DNA of 33,357 nt from NCBI GenBank assembly GCA_000697055.1, contig JNDT01001758.1, positions 1 to 33,357 of the forward strand. Direction: 5' to 3'. This document shows positions 1-10,357 of the stretch, one piece after another. This DNA comes from Saksenaea vasiformis B4078 (taxonomy: Eukaryota; Mucoromycota; Mucoromycetes; Mucorales; Saksenaeaceae). Within the stretch, counting starts at the first letter, position 1. Each line of letters begins with the position of its first letter. The notes beneath the pieces are model-generated. The model saw only the letters and a list, made by a program, of their open reading frames with translations, made no database searches and had not been told where the DNA came from. A program made the translations under genes and the position numbers.

Positions 1-73
1 TTCTATTTTGTTCCTGCTCCCGAATCTTTTGCGCATTTGTATTCGCAACCAACAATGGATCTATCGTCCAATG

Positions 74-306
74 TCAGCATATCGTCCAAGACACATCGGT
101 TGTCGTACCATTTGACTGAGAACCGCTACGAGCTTGCTCATTTGAGTCATCTGTATCGTATCCATAATTTCGTACTAATCGTTCGCGCTGTTCCTTCTGT
201 TCCTTCGTCAACTGCTTTGTTGCGCCTGACAGACACCCCACAGAGTAGCCGTTCATAATGAGTTGAATCAAACAGCAGGCTCTGTCCTTTTCCAACGCAT
301 GAGCTG
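74..306 (-). pseudogene. possible exon of a broken minus-strand gene at the window edge
   Basis: The minus strand is open from a plausible acceptor (TTTTCCAG just above 306) to a TGA at 74-76. It encodes a charged, protein-like stretch containing KEQKEQRERL and NYGYDTDDSNE. After the TGA the same frame stays open to the window edge. I do not recognise the family. The DIRS-like element begins about 40 bp upstream of this exon (around 348), so it may be the remnant of a gene interrupted by that insertion; this is inference. The frame has no ATG that fixes a start. It could also be chance coding in a non-coding flank. Confidence 0.25.
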
Positions 307-404
307 GAAAACTGAGTGAAGATTTGCAATCTTACGAAGATCAAATGCTAACACCTTTTAAGCCGCGCACCGTGGTTAGATTATGAGTTTACAGACTTAC
401 TCAA

Positions 405-1077
405 ATGAAGGAACTCGGAGAACTTGTACGACAACAATTGGAGATCGAGGACGACCAACACGTCCTTCCAGCAGCAATCCTCGAAGATATGGACGAGGTT
501 ACCAAACTTACGAGAAATAAGAATGCTAAGAAATTTGAAGCAAGTCTACCTAAATACAAAGGAGGCACATGGACGCAATCAGGAGCACTTAACAAGTTCC
601 TCCATGCAAGGGTCAAGAGATACAAGACGGACGCCTTGTTAATTGTATTCCAGAAGTATCGAGATGGAGATAAGCTCAGAGCCACGGGCCGAGCAGCAAC
701 AGAGGCCTATGAGGAACTCCAAGAGAGTACCTTACTCGAGACGAAAGTTCGGATGCAAGACAGGAAGATCTCGAGAGATTACTTGAAAGACTACGAAGGC
801 TCGCGGTCTATTCATTTACGAGTGGAAAACAGATCGACAACGAAGCTGAGAACATATGCAACAAGGCCCTGGGACTACCAGTTACGGAAGAAGGCAGAGG
901 AAAGGACTTGGCCTTCACTTCGAAGAAATCCAAGAATGGGAAGAAAAACAATTTAAAGAGTCTCTCCTCCAACGCGCCAACTACAATAGAAGATCGTCTA
1001 ACTACAGTCGAGGACGAGGACGAGGATTTGGTTACGGTAGAGGCAGAAAAAATTTCCCATCGAAAACAAACAACTGA
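405..1077 (+). pseudogene. DIRS gag-like ORF, frameshifted
   Basis: An ATG at 405 opens a frame that looks coding for about 110 residues (KKFEASLPKYKGGTWTQSG is near residue 42). The sensible reading then moves to another frame around 720-740 (DARQEDLERLLERLRRL), again near 830, and once more near 920. The last piece ends with an Arg/Gly-rich tail (SRGRGRGFGYGRGRK) before the stop at 1075-1077. The RG-rich tail probably replaces a zinc knuckle as the nucleic-acid binding part, as in many DIRS first ORFs; that role is inferred. At least three frame changes mean no intact protein can be made. Confidence 0.6.
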
Positions 1078-1235
1078 TACAGGCCAGATCAAACACTACC
1101 AACCAACGATTCTCATCAGTAACACAATCGATCACCAACAAATCCCAGATCCTGATAGAGGAATCCACGAATTACACAAATCCCGGGAAGTTTGAATCAT
1201 GTTTACAAGTCCTGGGAGCAACAGTTCCAAGGACG

Positions 1236-3043
1236 TTGAATCCGAGGAGTAATCCACCAGGGTTATCAGATACAATGGCAAGGGAAACAGCCGCGTCCTT
1301 GGCGCCTGCGTACGTCGTCAAACGATCCAGAGGTCAGCGAGGCGGTCAAGAAATTATTGAGCGCTGGGGTGATAGAGAGATCACCCTCTCAGGACCGACG
1401 ATTCCTTTCAACGTTGTTTATTTTTCGCGAAAAGATGAAAAACCGACCAATTCTCGATTGTACCACCGTAAACCAATATATTCAATGCCAACATTTCAAG
1501 ATGGAGGGTGTACCAGCCTTACGCGATCTAATAGAACACAAGGACTATATGGTGAAGATAGATTTGAAAGTCGCGTACACAGTGGTACCTCTACACCCGT
1601 CCAGTCGTCCCTTTTTATCATTCGAACACGGGCAGACAGTTTATCAATACAAGAGCTTACCGTTTGGGATGAGTGTAAGCCCCCGAGTTTTCTCGAAACT
1701 CGTGAGATCGGTATGGAACCGATGAGAAAAAAGGTATACGACTAGTCTATTATCTGGACGACATTTGTATACTAGGACGATCACAGGAGGAAGCCAAAGC
1801 TCATTCACAGCAGGTACTGAGACATTTGATCATTTTGGGTTTTCTGGTCAATTGGCGCAAGAGTATATTAACCCCAACGAGATGCCAATAATTCCTGGGA
1901 TTTCACTTCAACACCCAGAGGATGGAGATCAAGGTACCATCAGACAAATTAGCCAAACTCCATTCCCGGATCAACCAAGCGAAGGCGAAGGTGCGGTCAT
2001 GCAGGTGGATTGCAGGGCTCATCGGGGAGATGACGTCCATGATACCAGCAGTCGGAGAAGCATTATTACATGTTCGATTTCTGCAACGAGATCTCGCGAG
2101 AAGTCTACAAGGTTCTCAGGCAAGGTGGGAAAGTCACTGCCCACTATCAGTAGAAGCGCGCGAGGAACTCGAGTGGTGGCAAAGAGATCCAATAGTAGCC
2201 AAGGGTCTACTTATACACCGGACATGGGAGAAGTTGCTGCCCACGGTTCAGATTTGGGTCGATGCATCGGATACCGGGTGGGGTGTCAGCTCCAGTATGG
2301 TACAGACTCGCGGTTTCTGGATCACAACCGAAAGAGAAGAATCCATCAATATGAGCGAACTGAAAACGATTTTGTTCGCACTCAAGATGCACGCGCCAAA
2401 GTTCCGAGACTCAACCATAGAAATTTTCTGCGACAACAAAACCGCGCTCAAGTATGCGGGAAGAGCAGGAAGAACGGCAGCAGTAACACTACAGACATTA
2501 GTTTTGCAGATCCACACAGTAATACGAGACCACAACCTGCGGGTGAGCTATCGTCATGTACCGGGAGTGGAGAATCAGGTAGCAAATCGATTGAGCCGAA
2601 CCAAGGCAGAATACGAGAAGGCGCTTCCACGGCGATGGTTCCGGATAATACAGAAGAAGTGGCGCCGAAGGAGACTGACAATCGATGCGTTCGCCGCAAG
2701 ACACAATGCAAAACTACGAAGGTACTGGAGTTACCAAGCGGATCCGGAGGCCAGTGCACACGACGCTTTTGCCCAGACGTGGCCCACGAGAGGACTTTAC
2801 CCGTATCCACCGTGGAAACTGATACCACGAGTGGTTCACAAGCTCAAACTAGACCGGGTAAAGGAAGCAGTTCTAATCACACCAACCTGGCCCAGCCAAA
2901 TTTGGTGGCCGATGGTTATGCGAATGCAAATGAGTTCACCGCTTCACCTCCAGATCAGCACTTCCAGATCAGTAACCGCATGGAGGTTATCCGGTATTAT
3001 CAAACGAAAAGAGGTATCACAGGGGAACAGAGTGCATTTTTAA
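1236..3043 (+). pseudogene. DIRS pol: reverse transcriptase, RNase H, methyltransferase-like domain
   Basis: RT motif A reads KIDLKVAYTVVPLHP at about 1548-1592. It keeps the first Asp but has Val where the family usually has a second Asp. FGMSVSPRVFSKL follows, then the frame breaks near 1725-1735. Motif C (YYLDDICIL, about 1748-1775) lies in the next frame. That second frame stays open to 3043 and carries RNase H (VWVDASD-like start near 2255, then SELKTILFALK, FCDNKTALK and NRLSR). It ends with the Trp/Pro-rich domain typical of DIRS pol (DAFAARHNAKLRRYWS, PPWKLIPRV, TPTWPSQIWWP), often called Dam-like methyltransferase. The region upstream of 1357 is in yet another frame. The break between motifs A and C makes this copy inactive. 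Confidence 0.85.
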
Positions 3044-3915
3044 GTCATTCCCTGGCTAACGAAACGCAGAAGACGCATAACCAATATTGGAAACACTGGG
3101 TCAAATGGTGTCAAGAACAGGAACAGGTGTTAGACCCTCTGTTACCGGATCAGAAACAGGATATTTCGACGCTAAGCGGGTACCGCACCGCCCTCACCAC
3201 TGTCTTCCAGGCAATCAAGCCCGGGACCACACCTTTAGCTGACCAGGACTTGCTATTACAATTTTTCAGAGCAAAGAAGAAGACAGAATTTGTTAAGCCT
3301 CGTACGACAGACGAAATATGGGAGATGCAACCGGTTATCACGTTACTACGATCATGAGGTCCGTCAGAGGGTCTGCCCTTATCAAGATTGCAACAGAAGG
3401 TAGCGATATTACTCGCTCTCGCCACTATGTGGAGACCACGATCTGACATCGCTAACCTACAACATCGAGATATCGAATTACATTATGATGACAAGGAAAA
3501 CTTGCTGGGAACGACCATCATCGCCAGATTTGCAAAAGAAACTACGGGCAAGCTGTCAAGACTTGGAGTCATCCGGGAAACGGACTTATGTCCAGTACGA
3601 AATCTAGAGGCATTCCTACACCGAACGAAACAATGGCGACAAGATTTCCACGAGGAACACAAGCTATTATTTGCGTTGATCGAGTCAGAAGAAAAACGAA
3701 GAAAAGTTGTTGGTGATACGGTAGCCTCCTGGATTGAGATGATCATGACGATGGCTGGCATCGATACTTCAAGATATAAAGCCCACTCGGTACGAGCCGC
3801 CGCTAGCACCAACGCAGTGATTCAAGGGATGAAGACCGCGGAGGTAAAACGACACGCAAACTGGAGTCTCAGAAGCGATACGTTTGAAAAATATTATTTT
3901 CTGCCAAATCGATAA
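2980..3915 (+). pseudogene. DIRS tyrosine recombinase with in-frame stop
   Basis: The ATG at 2980 lies in the frame before pol's, so the two ORFs overlap by about 64 nt, as is usual in DIRS elements. The core-binding part contains KTHNQYWKHWVKWCQEQ. A TGA at 3355-3357 interrupts the frame, and the same frame then continues to 3915. The catalytic part carries MWRPRSDIANL (first Arg), AHSVRAAAS (His-x-x-Arg), HANWS (His/Trp) and FEKYY (nucleophile Tyr), so the R..HxxR..H/W..Y set is complete. The stop sits where a Trp codon would fit, so one transition (TGG to TGA) could explain it; this is inference. Otherwise this is the best preserved ORF of the element. Confidence 0.85.
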
Positions 3916-4031
3916 TTACAACAAGGTGCCCTCATGACACAAGCCGTTTTTTCGACGCTTTCTGAGAAAGAGCCCACATCCGAGGACGGAGTGGAAGCAA
4001 TGGGGATTGGGCGAGAGTTATCGAAGCGCAA

Positions 4032-4284
4032 TCCACCAGTTGCTGGAACGCAGTCAGAGGATGTAGGGTCCCACCCGATGAAGGAGACGTATATCATTAC
4101 TTAAACCAAAAACAATTTGTACGTACCCACCCTAGCACGCCAAAAAAACGGGCCGTTGCGACGATGTAAAAGGTGTTAGAGAATAGAGAGTTCAAAAATT
4201 TAGCGTTTTATTATTTCTGAGAATAAAAACGCGGCTTGAAAGGTCAAACCCACATCCTCTGACTGCGTTCCAGCAACTGGTGGA
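4032..4284. repeat. perfect 33-bp inverted repeat, DIRS terminal/internal complementary region
   Basis: Positions 4032-4064 are the exact reverse complement of 4252-4284, with 187 nt between them. The segment begins 117 nt after the recombinase stop. In DIRS elements an internal complementary region repeats the outermost terminal sequences in inverted form and serves as a template for joining the ends; position and size fit that role. The spacer holds a second hairpin at about 4203-4232 (GCGTTTTATT paired with AATAAAAACGC, one bulge). No ORF of note lies here. Confidence 0.8.
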
Positions 4285-4439
4285 AAACAAGTGAGCTCTG
4301 TTGCCCGCAGCATCACGCATTCGGCATTCAAGGGTCCGGGTTGCCCGGCCTGCCATATCTTCCGTTTTTCTTTTATCTCTCTCTTTTAGTTTTCCTTGAA
4401 TATCTATGTTTTTCCGGTTCTTCTACTTCTAAATATCAG

Positions 4440-4645
4440 TAAACAAGGGAGCCGGAAGCTCTACTAGTGAAAGGGCCTTCACTTCGTGAACTTCACTAAA
4501 GAAGACCTCTTCGATCCGCAGCCCGCCCGCGCAGTCCCGGCGGGAGCGGCTTGCTATGCAGAGAAATCTGAAGCACCGACTTAGGCCTGAAATCGGAGGT
4601 TAAAGCCGGTGAAGCCAATCAAAAGGTCAGAATGACCAGTCCCCA
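4440..4645. other. cluster of short GC-rich hairpins, unexplained
   Basis: This stretch between the DIRS element and the next gene is more GC-rich than its surroundings and has six or more short inverted repeats one after another: GAGC-CGGAA-GCTC, AGTGAA-AGGGCC-TTCACT, TTCAC-TTC-GTGAA, CCCGCC...GGCGGG, CCGACTT...GAAATCGG and GGTCA-GAA-TGACC. No ORF of note is present. It could be a structured non-coding RNA, a non-autonomous repeat, or a hairpin-type element of the kind found in fungal mitochondrial DNA. I could not match it to tRNA, 5S, SRP, RNase P/MRP or U3 landmarks. Confidence 0.45.
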
Positions 4646-4782
4646 ACAACTAGTGTGGCACTAATGAAGTATACTCGAAATCGACATCTTTGGCGCGACC
4701 TTTTTTTATTTTTTTTTTATTTTTTCAAATGCGGTATTTCTTTCTGGATAGCGTGTATAAGAATAGATTTACGTATTATTGG

Positions 4783-6489
4783 CTATGATTTCCGAAATAG
4801 TTTAGTTAGTCGATTTCCCGATTTCTTAAGACGGTTAGAGACTTTGGATGAGACGGAACGTTTTGGCGATTCTGGTAGTGATGCGGATGGTGGTGGTAGT
4901 ATTGTTTTCGGAGACGCAGTGGCGCCCGTACTCACGGCGGATTCGGGATGGCGTGTGTTATTATTATTGTTGTTGGATGTTTTGTTGCGTGAGGCTGCTT
5001 TTAGGCTTTCTTGGCTCTTTCGTGATAACTTTTGAAGGAGCCGGCTGCCTCGTCGTGAAAAGTCATCGTGAATAGTGCTACTGCTCCGCCGTGATGACTT
5101 GACTGATGAACGATTCGCGACAGGTGAGGTATCGTCGTCTTCAAATGATGGAGGACGTGGGAAATCGTTAAGGGATGCGGAAACATGATCGTTGGATAGG
5201 CTCAACAGCTCAGGATAGAGCTGGGGATCAATCGCGGTGGGGACAACAGTGTTATCTTTAGGCAATAACGATACGTCTTGTTTATATATGTTGTTGTTGT
5301 GATTGTTGTTGTTATTATGGTTGTTGTCTATGCTTTTGGACTTTGCATGATACGGTTGAGGCGTCTTTGCGATCGTGCCATTTACCTTTTCTGTAATAGG
5401 CGCGACCAATGAATATTGTTCATGGCTGTTGTCAATTTTTTGTTCTTTTGTTGTTGTGTCCACGTTGGCTCCTGCATCTGATTTCTCCTCAGGTTTTTCT
5501 GGGATGGCTGTATCAGGGGGTATGAGACAATGGGTCTGTTCATTGATAACCGTGGGTGGAGGAGGTTCATCCCTGGCGGGCACGTTCTGCAACACACCAG
5601 GATCTGAGGGATCATCTGATGAACCTAAAACGAGGGTTGAATGGATGTCCCTTGAAGCGCATGGTTCATTTATGAAAGTGCGTAGCTCCGTAGTAGTGAC
5701 TGGCAGATCATCGTTAAATGGACCACATTGTTTGTCTCCGCTTAAAGAAGTATGTGGCGCCTCTTCTGAAGGTTCAACTGGAGTTGTTGGAATATTACCC
5801 TCTTCATCTGTTGGCAGTGGTGAGTCTGGGGCACGATCTTCGCATGACTGGGTTTGTTCGTCTACGACGACTGCTGGTGATGATGATAAATCTTGACCAA
5901 TCTCAGATCCAGGAATGTTCGTGTTGTCTACATTTTCGTGTTCTTGACTATTCATGGTTAATGATGGTTTGTCCAATTCATCTTGGCGTTGATTCATTTC
6001 CGCTGATAAGGTCGTGTGATCAAAAACAACAACGGGGGGCGCCTCTATCTTTCCCTCGTTCTCCGCCGATGCCGCCGATGCTGCCGGTGCCGCCGCAGTC
6101 TCCTGGATTTTCTCGATAGGCGTTTTCTCCAAATTTTCATCCTCTGGTGTCGATGGTAGTGAATATCTGATATCTTCTGCAGGTGGAGTAGGTGGAGCAC
6201 TGCCCATGATCTTTTCTTCGCGTCGTTTAGCGAACACAGGCTTGGCATAGGTTTCGGCTTTGAGCCAGTTGCGGACTAGTTGGATGTCTTCCACAAGAGC
6301 CAATGCAAGTAAGATACTCAGAAGAACAACAAAGCGAACAAATAAAACAATAAGACAACCGATACGTCCTAATGGTGTTTTGGAAGTAGTAGTCATTAAT
6401 TCGATAAGTCGAATGGTCATGCTTGCAGTTTGCAGTGGTCGTATAAAAGCCACTGTCATATAAGCAAGAATAATACTGTAAAGTATCAT
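4783..6489 (-). CDS. two-TM membrane protein with long disordered acidic tail, unknown function
   Basis: A single exon of 568 codons starts at a clear ATG (6487-6489) and ends at TAG 4783-4785. Two hydrophobic segments lie at about residues 2-18 and 43-65 (IGCLIVLFVRFVVLLSILLA), so the N-terminus is membrane-embedded or membrane-anchored. The remaining 500 residues are low-complexity: Pro/Glu/Ser/Thr-rich, with an Ala-rich patch, Asn/His runs near residue 400 and an Asn run near 510. The last 100 residues switch to Ser/Arg/Lys-rich and end in a basic amphipathic stretch (SNRLKKSGNRLTKLFRKS), which may contact lipid or nucleic acid. Multiple RRSSS-type sites could be phosphorylated by basophilic kinases. 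I do not recognise a family. The long open frame argues that it is real. Confidence 0.75.
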   Translation of the reverse strand: MILYSIILAYMTVAFIRPLQTASMTIRLIELMTTTSKTPLGRIGCLIVLFVRFVVLLSILLALALVEDIQLVRNWLKAETYAKPVFAKRREEKIMGSAPPTPPAEDIRYSLPSTPEDENLEKTPIEKIQETAAAPAASAASAENEGKIEAPPVVVFDHTTLSAEMNQRQDELDKPSLTMNSQEHENVDNTNIPGSEIGQDLSSSPAVVVDEQTQSCEDRAPDSPLPTDEEGNIPTTPVEPSEEAPHTSLSGDKQCGPFNDDLPVTTTELRTFINEPCASRDIHSTLVLGSSDDPSDPGVLQNVPARDEPPPPTVINEQTHCLIPPDTAIPEKPEEKSDAGANVDTTTKEQKIDNSHEQYSLVAPITEKVNGTIAKTPQPYHAKSKSIDNNHNNNNNHNNNIYKQDVSLLPKDNTVVPTAIDPQLYPELLSLSNDHVSASLNDFPRPPSFEDDDTSPVANRSSVKSSRRSSSTIHDDFSRRGSRLLQKLSRKSQESLKAASRNKTSNNNNNNTRHPESAVSTGATASPKTILPPPSASLPESPKRSVSSKVSNRLKKSGNRLTKLFRKS

Positions 6490-7589
6490 AATGAAAAAGG
6501 GGGGAAAAAGGGAAGAAAGTAAGAAACAAAAAGAAAAGGAAAAAGAGAAAAAAAGGTGAAGTAACGGATGTCCGAATAAACAGTTCAGATCTGCCCAATT
6601 TCCTTTTGGTTTGCAAAATGCGGCCCAATTTTTATATTAATTTTAATCGGCGCCATAAACCTGACCATTTTATCACATGCAGCTGTAAGCTGTTGTAGTT
6701 CTTGTTGTTGTTGTTAAGCACTTAGATCATTAGTGCCATGACAACTGAAAACTTGAAGAATTGGATTCTTAAAATGACCAATTCATGGAATTTTTATTGT
6801 TATGCGATATGAACAAATCAAAACGTGCTTGTAACACCCAATGAATAGAACCCCTCAACTTTAGCTCTGTTGCCTTCTCTCCTTTTTAACCCAATAACTA
6901 AACAGTAATATTATAAATCATATCATCTGGTTTTTTTGGGGGGAACAGGTAGAATGATATTTCTTCGATTGGTAGCACAAAAATGGAGATGTCCTCTGAA
7001 TAGGGAAGTGCATGGTTAAGCTCCGCTGAACGTACTATATATGGGGAAGAAGGCCTTCGCAAATTTTAACATGACAAGTGACGATGACTACATACTATAT
7101 CACCTTGCAGTAAGATGCATTTTAGAAATGATCGTGATAGCTTATGTCGTCCATAATACTAAATATGAAAAGTACTGTGATAACGCACAGTTAAGTGTAT
7201 CTTTGGTTGGCTAAACTATGCAAACAGAACTGCTCACCTGTTGCACATATACCAGCTGACACAAACAAGATACTCTCACACAACCCATTCATTTAGCATA
7301 CTCATCGTGATTCTATCCCTTTCTGAGTACAGCACACAGGATTCACTTATTCTCACACTATGTTCATTACCATGAACGTTACTACCTAAATTCTACTTGA
7401 CGTTATGAGTACATGTCTTTGTAAGTAATGCGTCACGGTCAATCACCAAGCATGTAGTGGTAAACGGAACAGAAACCCGAAGAAAAATCAAGCAGTTTTA
7501 CCAAGACTATACATGCGCAACATAGGTTACAACAGGATGATAGATGAACTTTCTGTTAGTTGGGAGATAAAATGAATTGACTAAAGTTG
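6490..7589. other. intergenic region, AT-rich, no gene seen
   Basis: This separates the divergence point of the two-TM gene from the 3' end of the phosphodiesterase gene. The first 150 bp would be the promoter of the two-TM gene: a purine-rich stretch (GGGGGAAAAAGGG) lies just upstream of the ATG, and a TATA-like TATATTAATTTTAATC lies near 6632-6647. No ORF, RNA gene or repeat was recognised in the rest. Confidence 0.5.
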
Positions 7590-9532
7590 TTAACAGTGCT
7601 GGTCTCTTGTCACCATATTAGGAGACTGCTCCACATTATGAAGCCAACCAGTGGCAATAGAATTCGATCGTTTTGATGCTCTCTCCAATGCAGGATCAAC
7701 ACGGCTACCTCGTCGTGAAGCAGACGTCAATTGGAGTCGGCGCAGATACAGACTAGGCTCTTCACTTTTACGACGTCCCTTCTCGTCGACTGCTCTTCGC
7801 TGATATTTATCTAGTCGGCTGATCTCGCTATGACTTGCGCTCCGCACGCCGAGATATGTTCGTCGTGATTTGCCCGAACCAATTGTTCGTTCCTCCAACT
7901 CGTCTGGGATAACAATCATACCTGCCGCTACACTGACACGGCGACCCGTAGGATTAAGTATAGGTCGGTCCGGTAAGAGGTTGGATGGCAATTGTCCTCT
8001 ATCTTCCTCGTCTCCCGCAGTTTGGTTCGCAGCTTCGAGTGCCAACCATTCTTTTCGATTCTCTGCCAACCTTCTAACCAGCTCATCTGCCTTTGGGAAC
8101 AACGCCGCAAAAATTTCAAAATAAGGGCTCACGACAAAGTCCCCAAACTGAAGACTGATGGTTGTCTGGCTAGTCTGATTACGATCCATACTTGGCGATA
8201 CAGGTAAACCATGTAACCGCTCAGCATCGCCCTGCCCAAAGAACTCATCACAAACAAGTCGAGACCATGCTAAACAAATCGGCCATGGTCTTAATGCGTT
8301 ACTGATATCTGCTGCGTGTAGTATGGTCTGACAGAGTATTTGTCGTTTTGATGTGCCTATCAAGAGGTCCGCTGTCTTGACCTCTGACTGACCTTGATCT
8401 ACCGCCGCCGTCCCTGCTTCTTCCACTTCTTCATCATCATCATCGTCTTCTTCATCTTCATCTTCCTCTTCTTCTTCCACATATTCATCTTCCTCCTTAA
8501 AACATACTTGCTCCCGAAAATAGGATATGGGGCTCTTATCTCCTCGACTTGAAAACAGATCCCTTAATCTGTCATCTTCTAGGTCATCGTCATCAGGATG
8601 CATCGATTCTTCTCTTTCATTAATGATTTCCAATAACCCAGCCATATTTTCTTGTAATTCATAATGGAAAATCATGTCGGTTGCTAGAATCATCTTGATA
8701 ATGAAAGAGCGTATCTCAATTTCTGACGTAGGTACACCAATTTGGGCGCTGGTGTGTTGTACATGACGCAATAATTGATGTTTTGTAAGTAGCTCCATCG
8801 TAAGTGAGCATGAATAGCTCTCCAGCACGGATTTGTTATCATATCGAATCGCCAAATCTGTCTTAAGGTTGACTTGATAATTGTTATTTTTGCCAGGCTA
8901 ATTAATGAACAAATAAATGAGAACGGGTCCCTAAAGCGTGTTTAACAGAACCCTGTGTAAACTTACGTGACCAATATCGTGACACAAGGCAGCAATGAGT
9001 AACGCAGCCATATCCACGCGTGACAGGAGACGCTCGACCTCAAAATGACACAACATATGATACAGTACCAATGTAACGTCCGCCGCATGATAGAATGAAT
9101 GGTAAGCATTAGGGAGATAGCCTTGATCGACATCCATTACAAAATCAAGAAATTCAGACGCACTGACACCAATAGCAGACAATAAGTCAAGACGTTCGAA
9201 AAAGCCAAGTATATAGCCGTAAATCTCGGCACGAGACTTGTCAAACAAAGTAATATCCAAAGTGGGCTCCGCCGGCGCTGTACGATCGGCAACTTTGAGC
9301 ATTTTCTAACATGAGATGAATAATTGCTTTTTCCATTTCCATCTCGGGGTCTACGCACTCGCTCAATGACGAACAGATCTTGAGCCGACAATGTGTTATG
9401 TCGAAGAATAAGCATATGTATGACAAATAGAACAAAAGAAGAAGAATAAGAAGAAAAAAGGAATGCGAGCTCTCGCTTGTCTTGCCGTTCTTCTGGATCC
9501 AAAGAGCTCGATCGTAACCAGTCACACAAATG
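7590..9532 (-). CDS. class I 3',5'-cyclic nucleotide phosphodiesterase (5' end unresolved)
   Basis: It hydrolyses cAMP (and possibly cGMP). Exons read on the minus strand: 9359 and up, 8967-9305, 7590-8897, with introns 9306-9358 and 8898-8966, both GT-AG and in phase 0. The metal-binding core is intact across the second junction: YHSFYHAADV, then CHDIGH joined to PGKNNN, LAIRYDNKSVLE, IIKMILATDM, ILHAADISNALRPW (invariant Asp), and FVVSPYFEIFAALFP near the end of the catalytic fold. A run of about 35 mostly Glu/Asp residues (8420-8500) is inserted between the ATDM helix and the HAADIS motif. A basic, Ser/Arg-rich tail of about 130 residues follows the domain. The first exon has a hydrophobic stretch (YSSSFVLFVIHMLIL) and no ATG in frame, so at least one exon upstream is missing from this model. 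Confidence 0.9.
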
Positions 9533-10357
9533 CTTTACGATAATGCCGATTTTCCTTTTTCATGGAGATATCCATGGGGGAATTAAGGCAATTCTATTGT
9601 TCTTTTTCATAGATTTACTCATTAGAACTACTATTTCTATAGAGACAGTAACAAATAATAATAAGGATAATAGGAAATCACTAGTTACAAACACAAACTT
9701 AAAAGAACCCCATGATATCACTGGCTTTGACTGCAATGTAGATCACAGTCATTGATTTATGGGCATTTTTTTTTGACTGATTCATCCCCGAGAAAAAGAA
9801 AATGGGGTTAAGGGGGTAAAGAAAAGTACTACTTTTTCTTGTAACCTGGGGAATGGAGGAACAATCTTACTGTACGTTAAAAATCTTTCACTCATTCTCA
9901 TTGGTGCCAACTCCACAAGATGTTGGTTGGACAAAAATAATGTTGATTCAGCCACACTTCTGTGTTAGGGTAAAAATGACAGCTCGAATGATTATTTTTT
10001 TAACTTATCACAATTACAGAAAAACAAATGATGGTAACCCTCAATGAAAGTGTAGTTACTTTATTTGTTTTGGCTTTCTTTTTAGATTGACAGCTGTTAA
10101 ACTACCCGAAGAGGCAATTTTGTGTTTCCATCTGTTGGTCCCATCCTAACAGCTCTGCAGCTAAGGACACTACTCAGTTTCTAGCTGCGATTTAACAACG
10201 TTTGTTATCATTCGAGGAACACTCAACGATAATGGGACCGCAACCGTCTTCTTCCACTGAAGATATATATGAAAGAAGCATTATAACTTTTATTAACTGT
10301 CTGCAAATAATATGGAACTCAGTAACTGCTGTCAGTTTATGCTCACCACTCTTATAG

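Larger units (their letters stand above)
348..4284 (+). mobile_element. DIRS-like tyrosine-recombinase retrotransposon, degenerate
   Basis: The order of parts is that of DIRS elements: a gag-like ORF (405-1077), a reverse transcriptase/RNase H/methyltransferase-like ORF (about 1236-3043), a tyrosine recombinase (2980-3915), then terminal repeats. The ends are approximate. The left limit rests on a 13-bp match (348-360) that is inverted at 4167-4179, and an 8-bp AAGCCGCG (360-367) inverted at 4230-4237. The right limit is the outer arm of a perfect 33-bp inverted repeat (4032-4064 and 4252-4284), which resembles the internal complementary region plus terminal repeat of this class. Several frameshifts and an in-frame stop show the copy is dead. 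DIRS elements have no LTRs of the usual kind and no integrase; they are thought to integrate through a circular intermediate using the recombinase. Confidence 0.85.

Noticed and set aside
2448..2828. Long minus-strand open frame inside the DIRS pol region
   Set aside because: It is antisense to the RNase H and methyltransferase-like domains and has no motif; a shadow of the real frame.
4440..4645. tRNA, 5S rRNA or group I/II intron in the hairpin cluster
   Set aside because: No T-loop GTTCRA motif, no cloverleaf spacing, and no intron core or domain V signature was found.
5375..5896. 173-codon plus-strand ORF
   Set aside because: Antisense to the low-complexity tail of the two-TM protein; composition explains the open frame.
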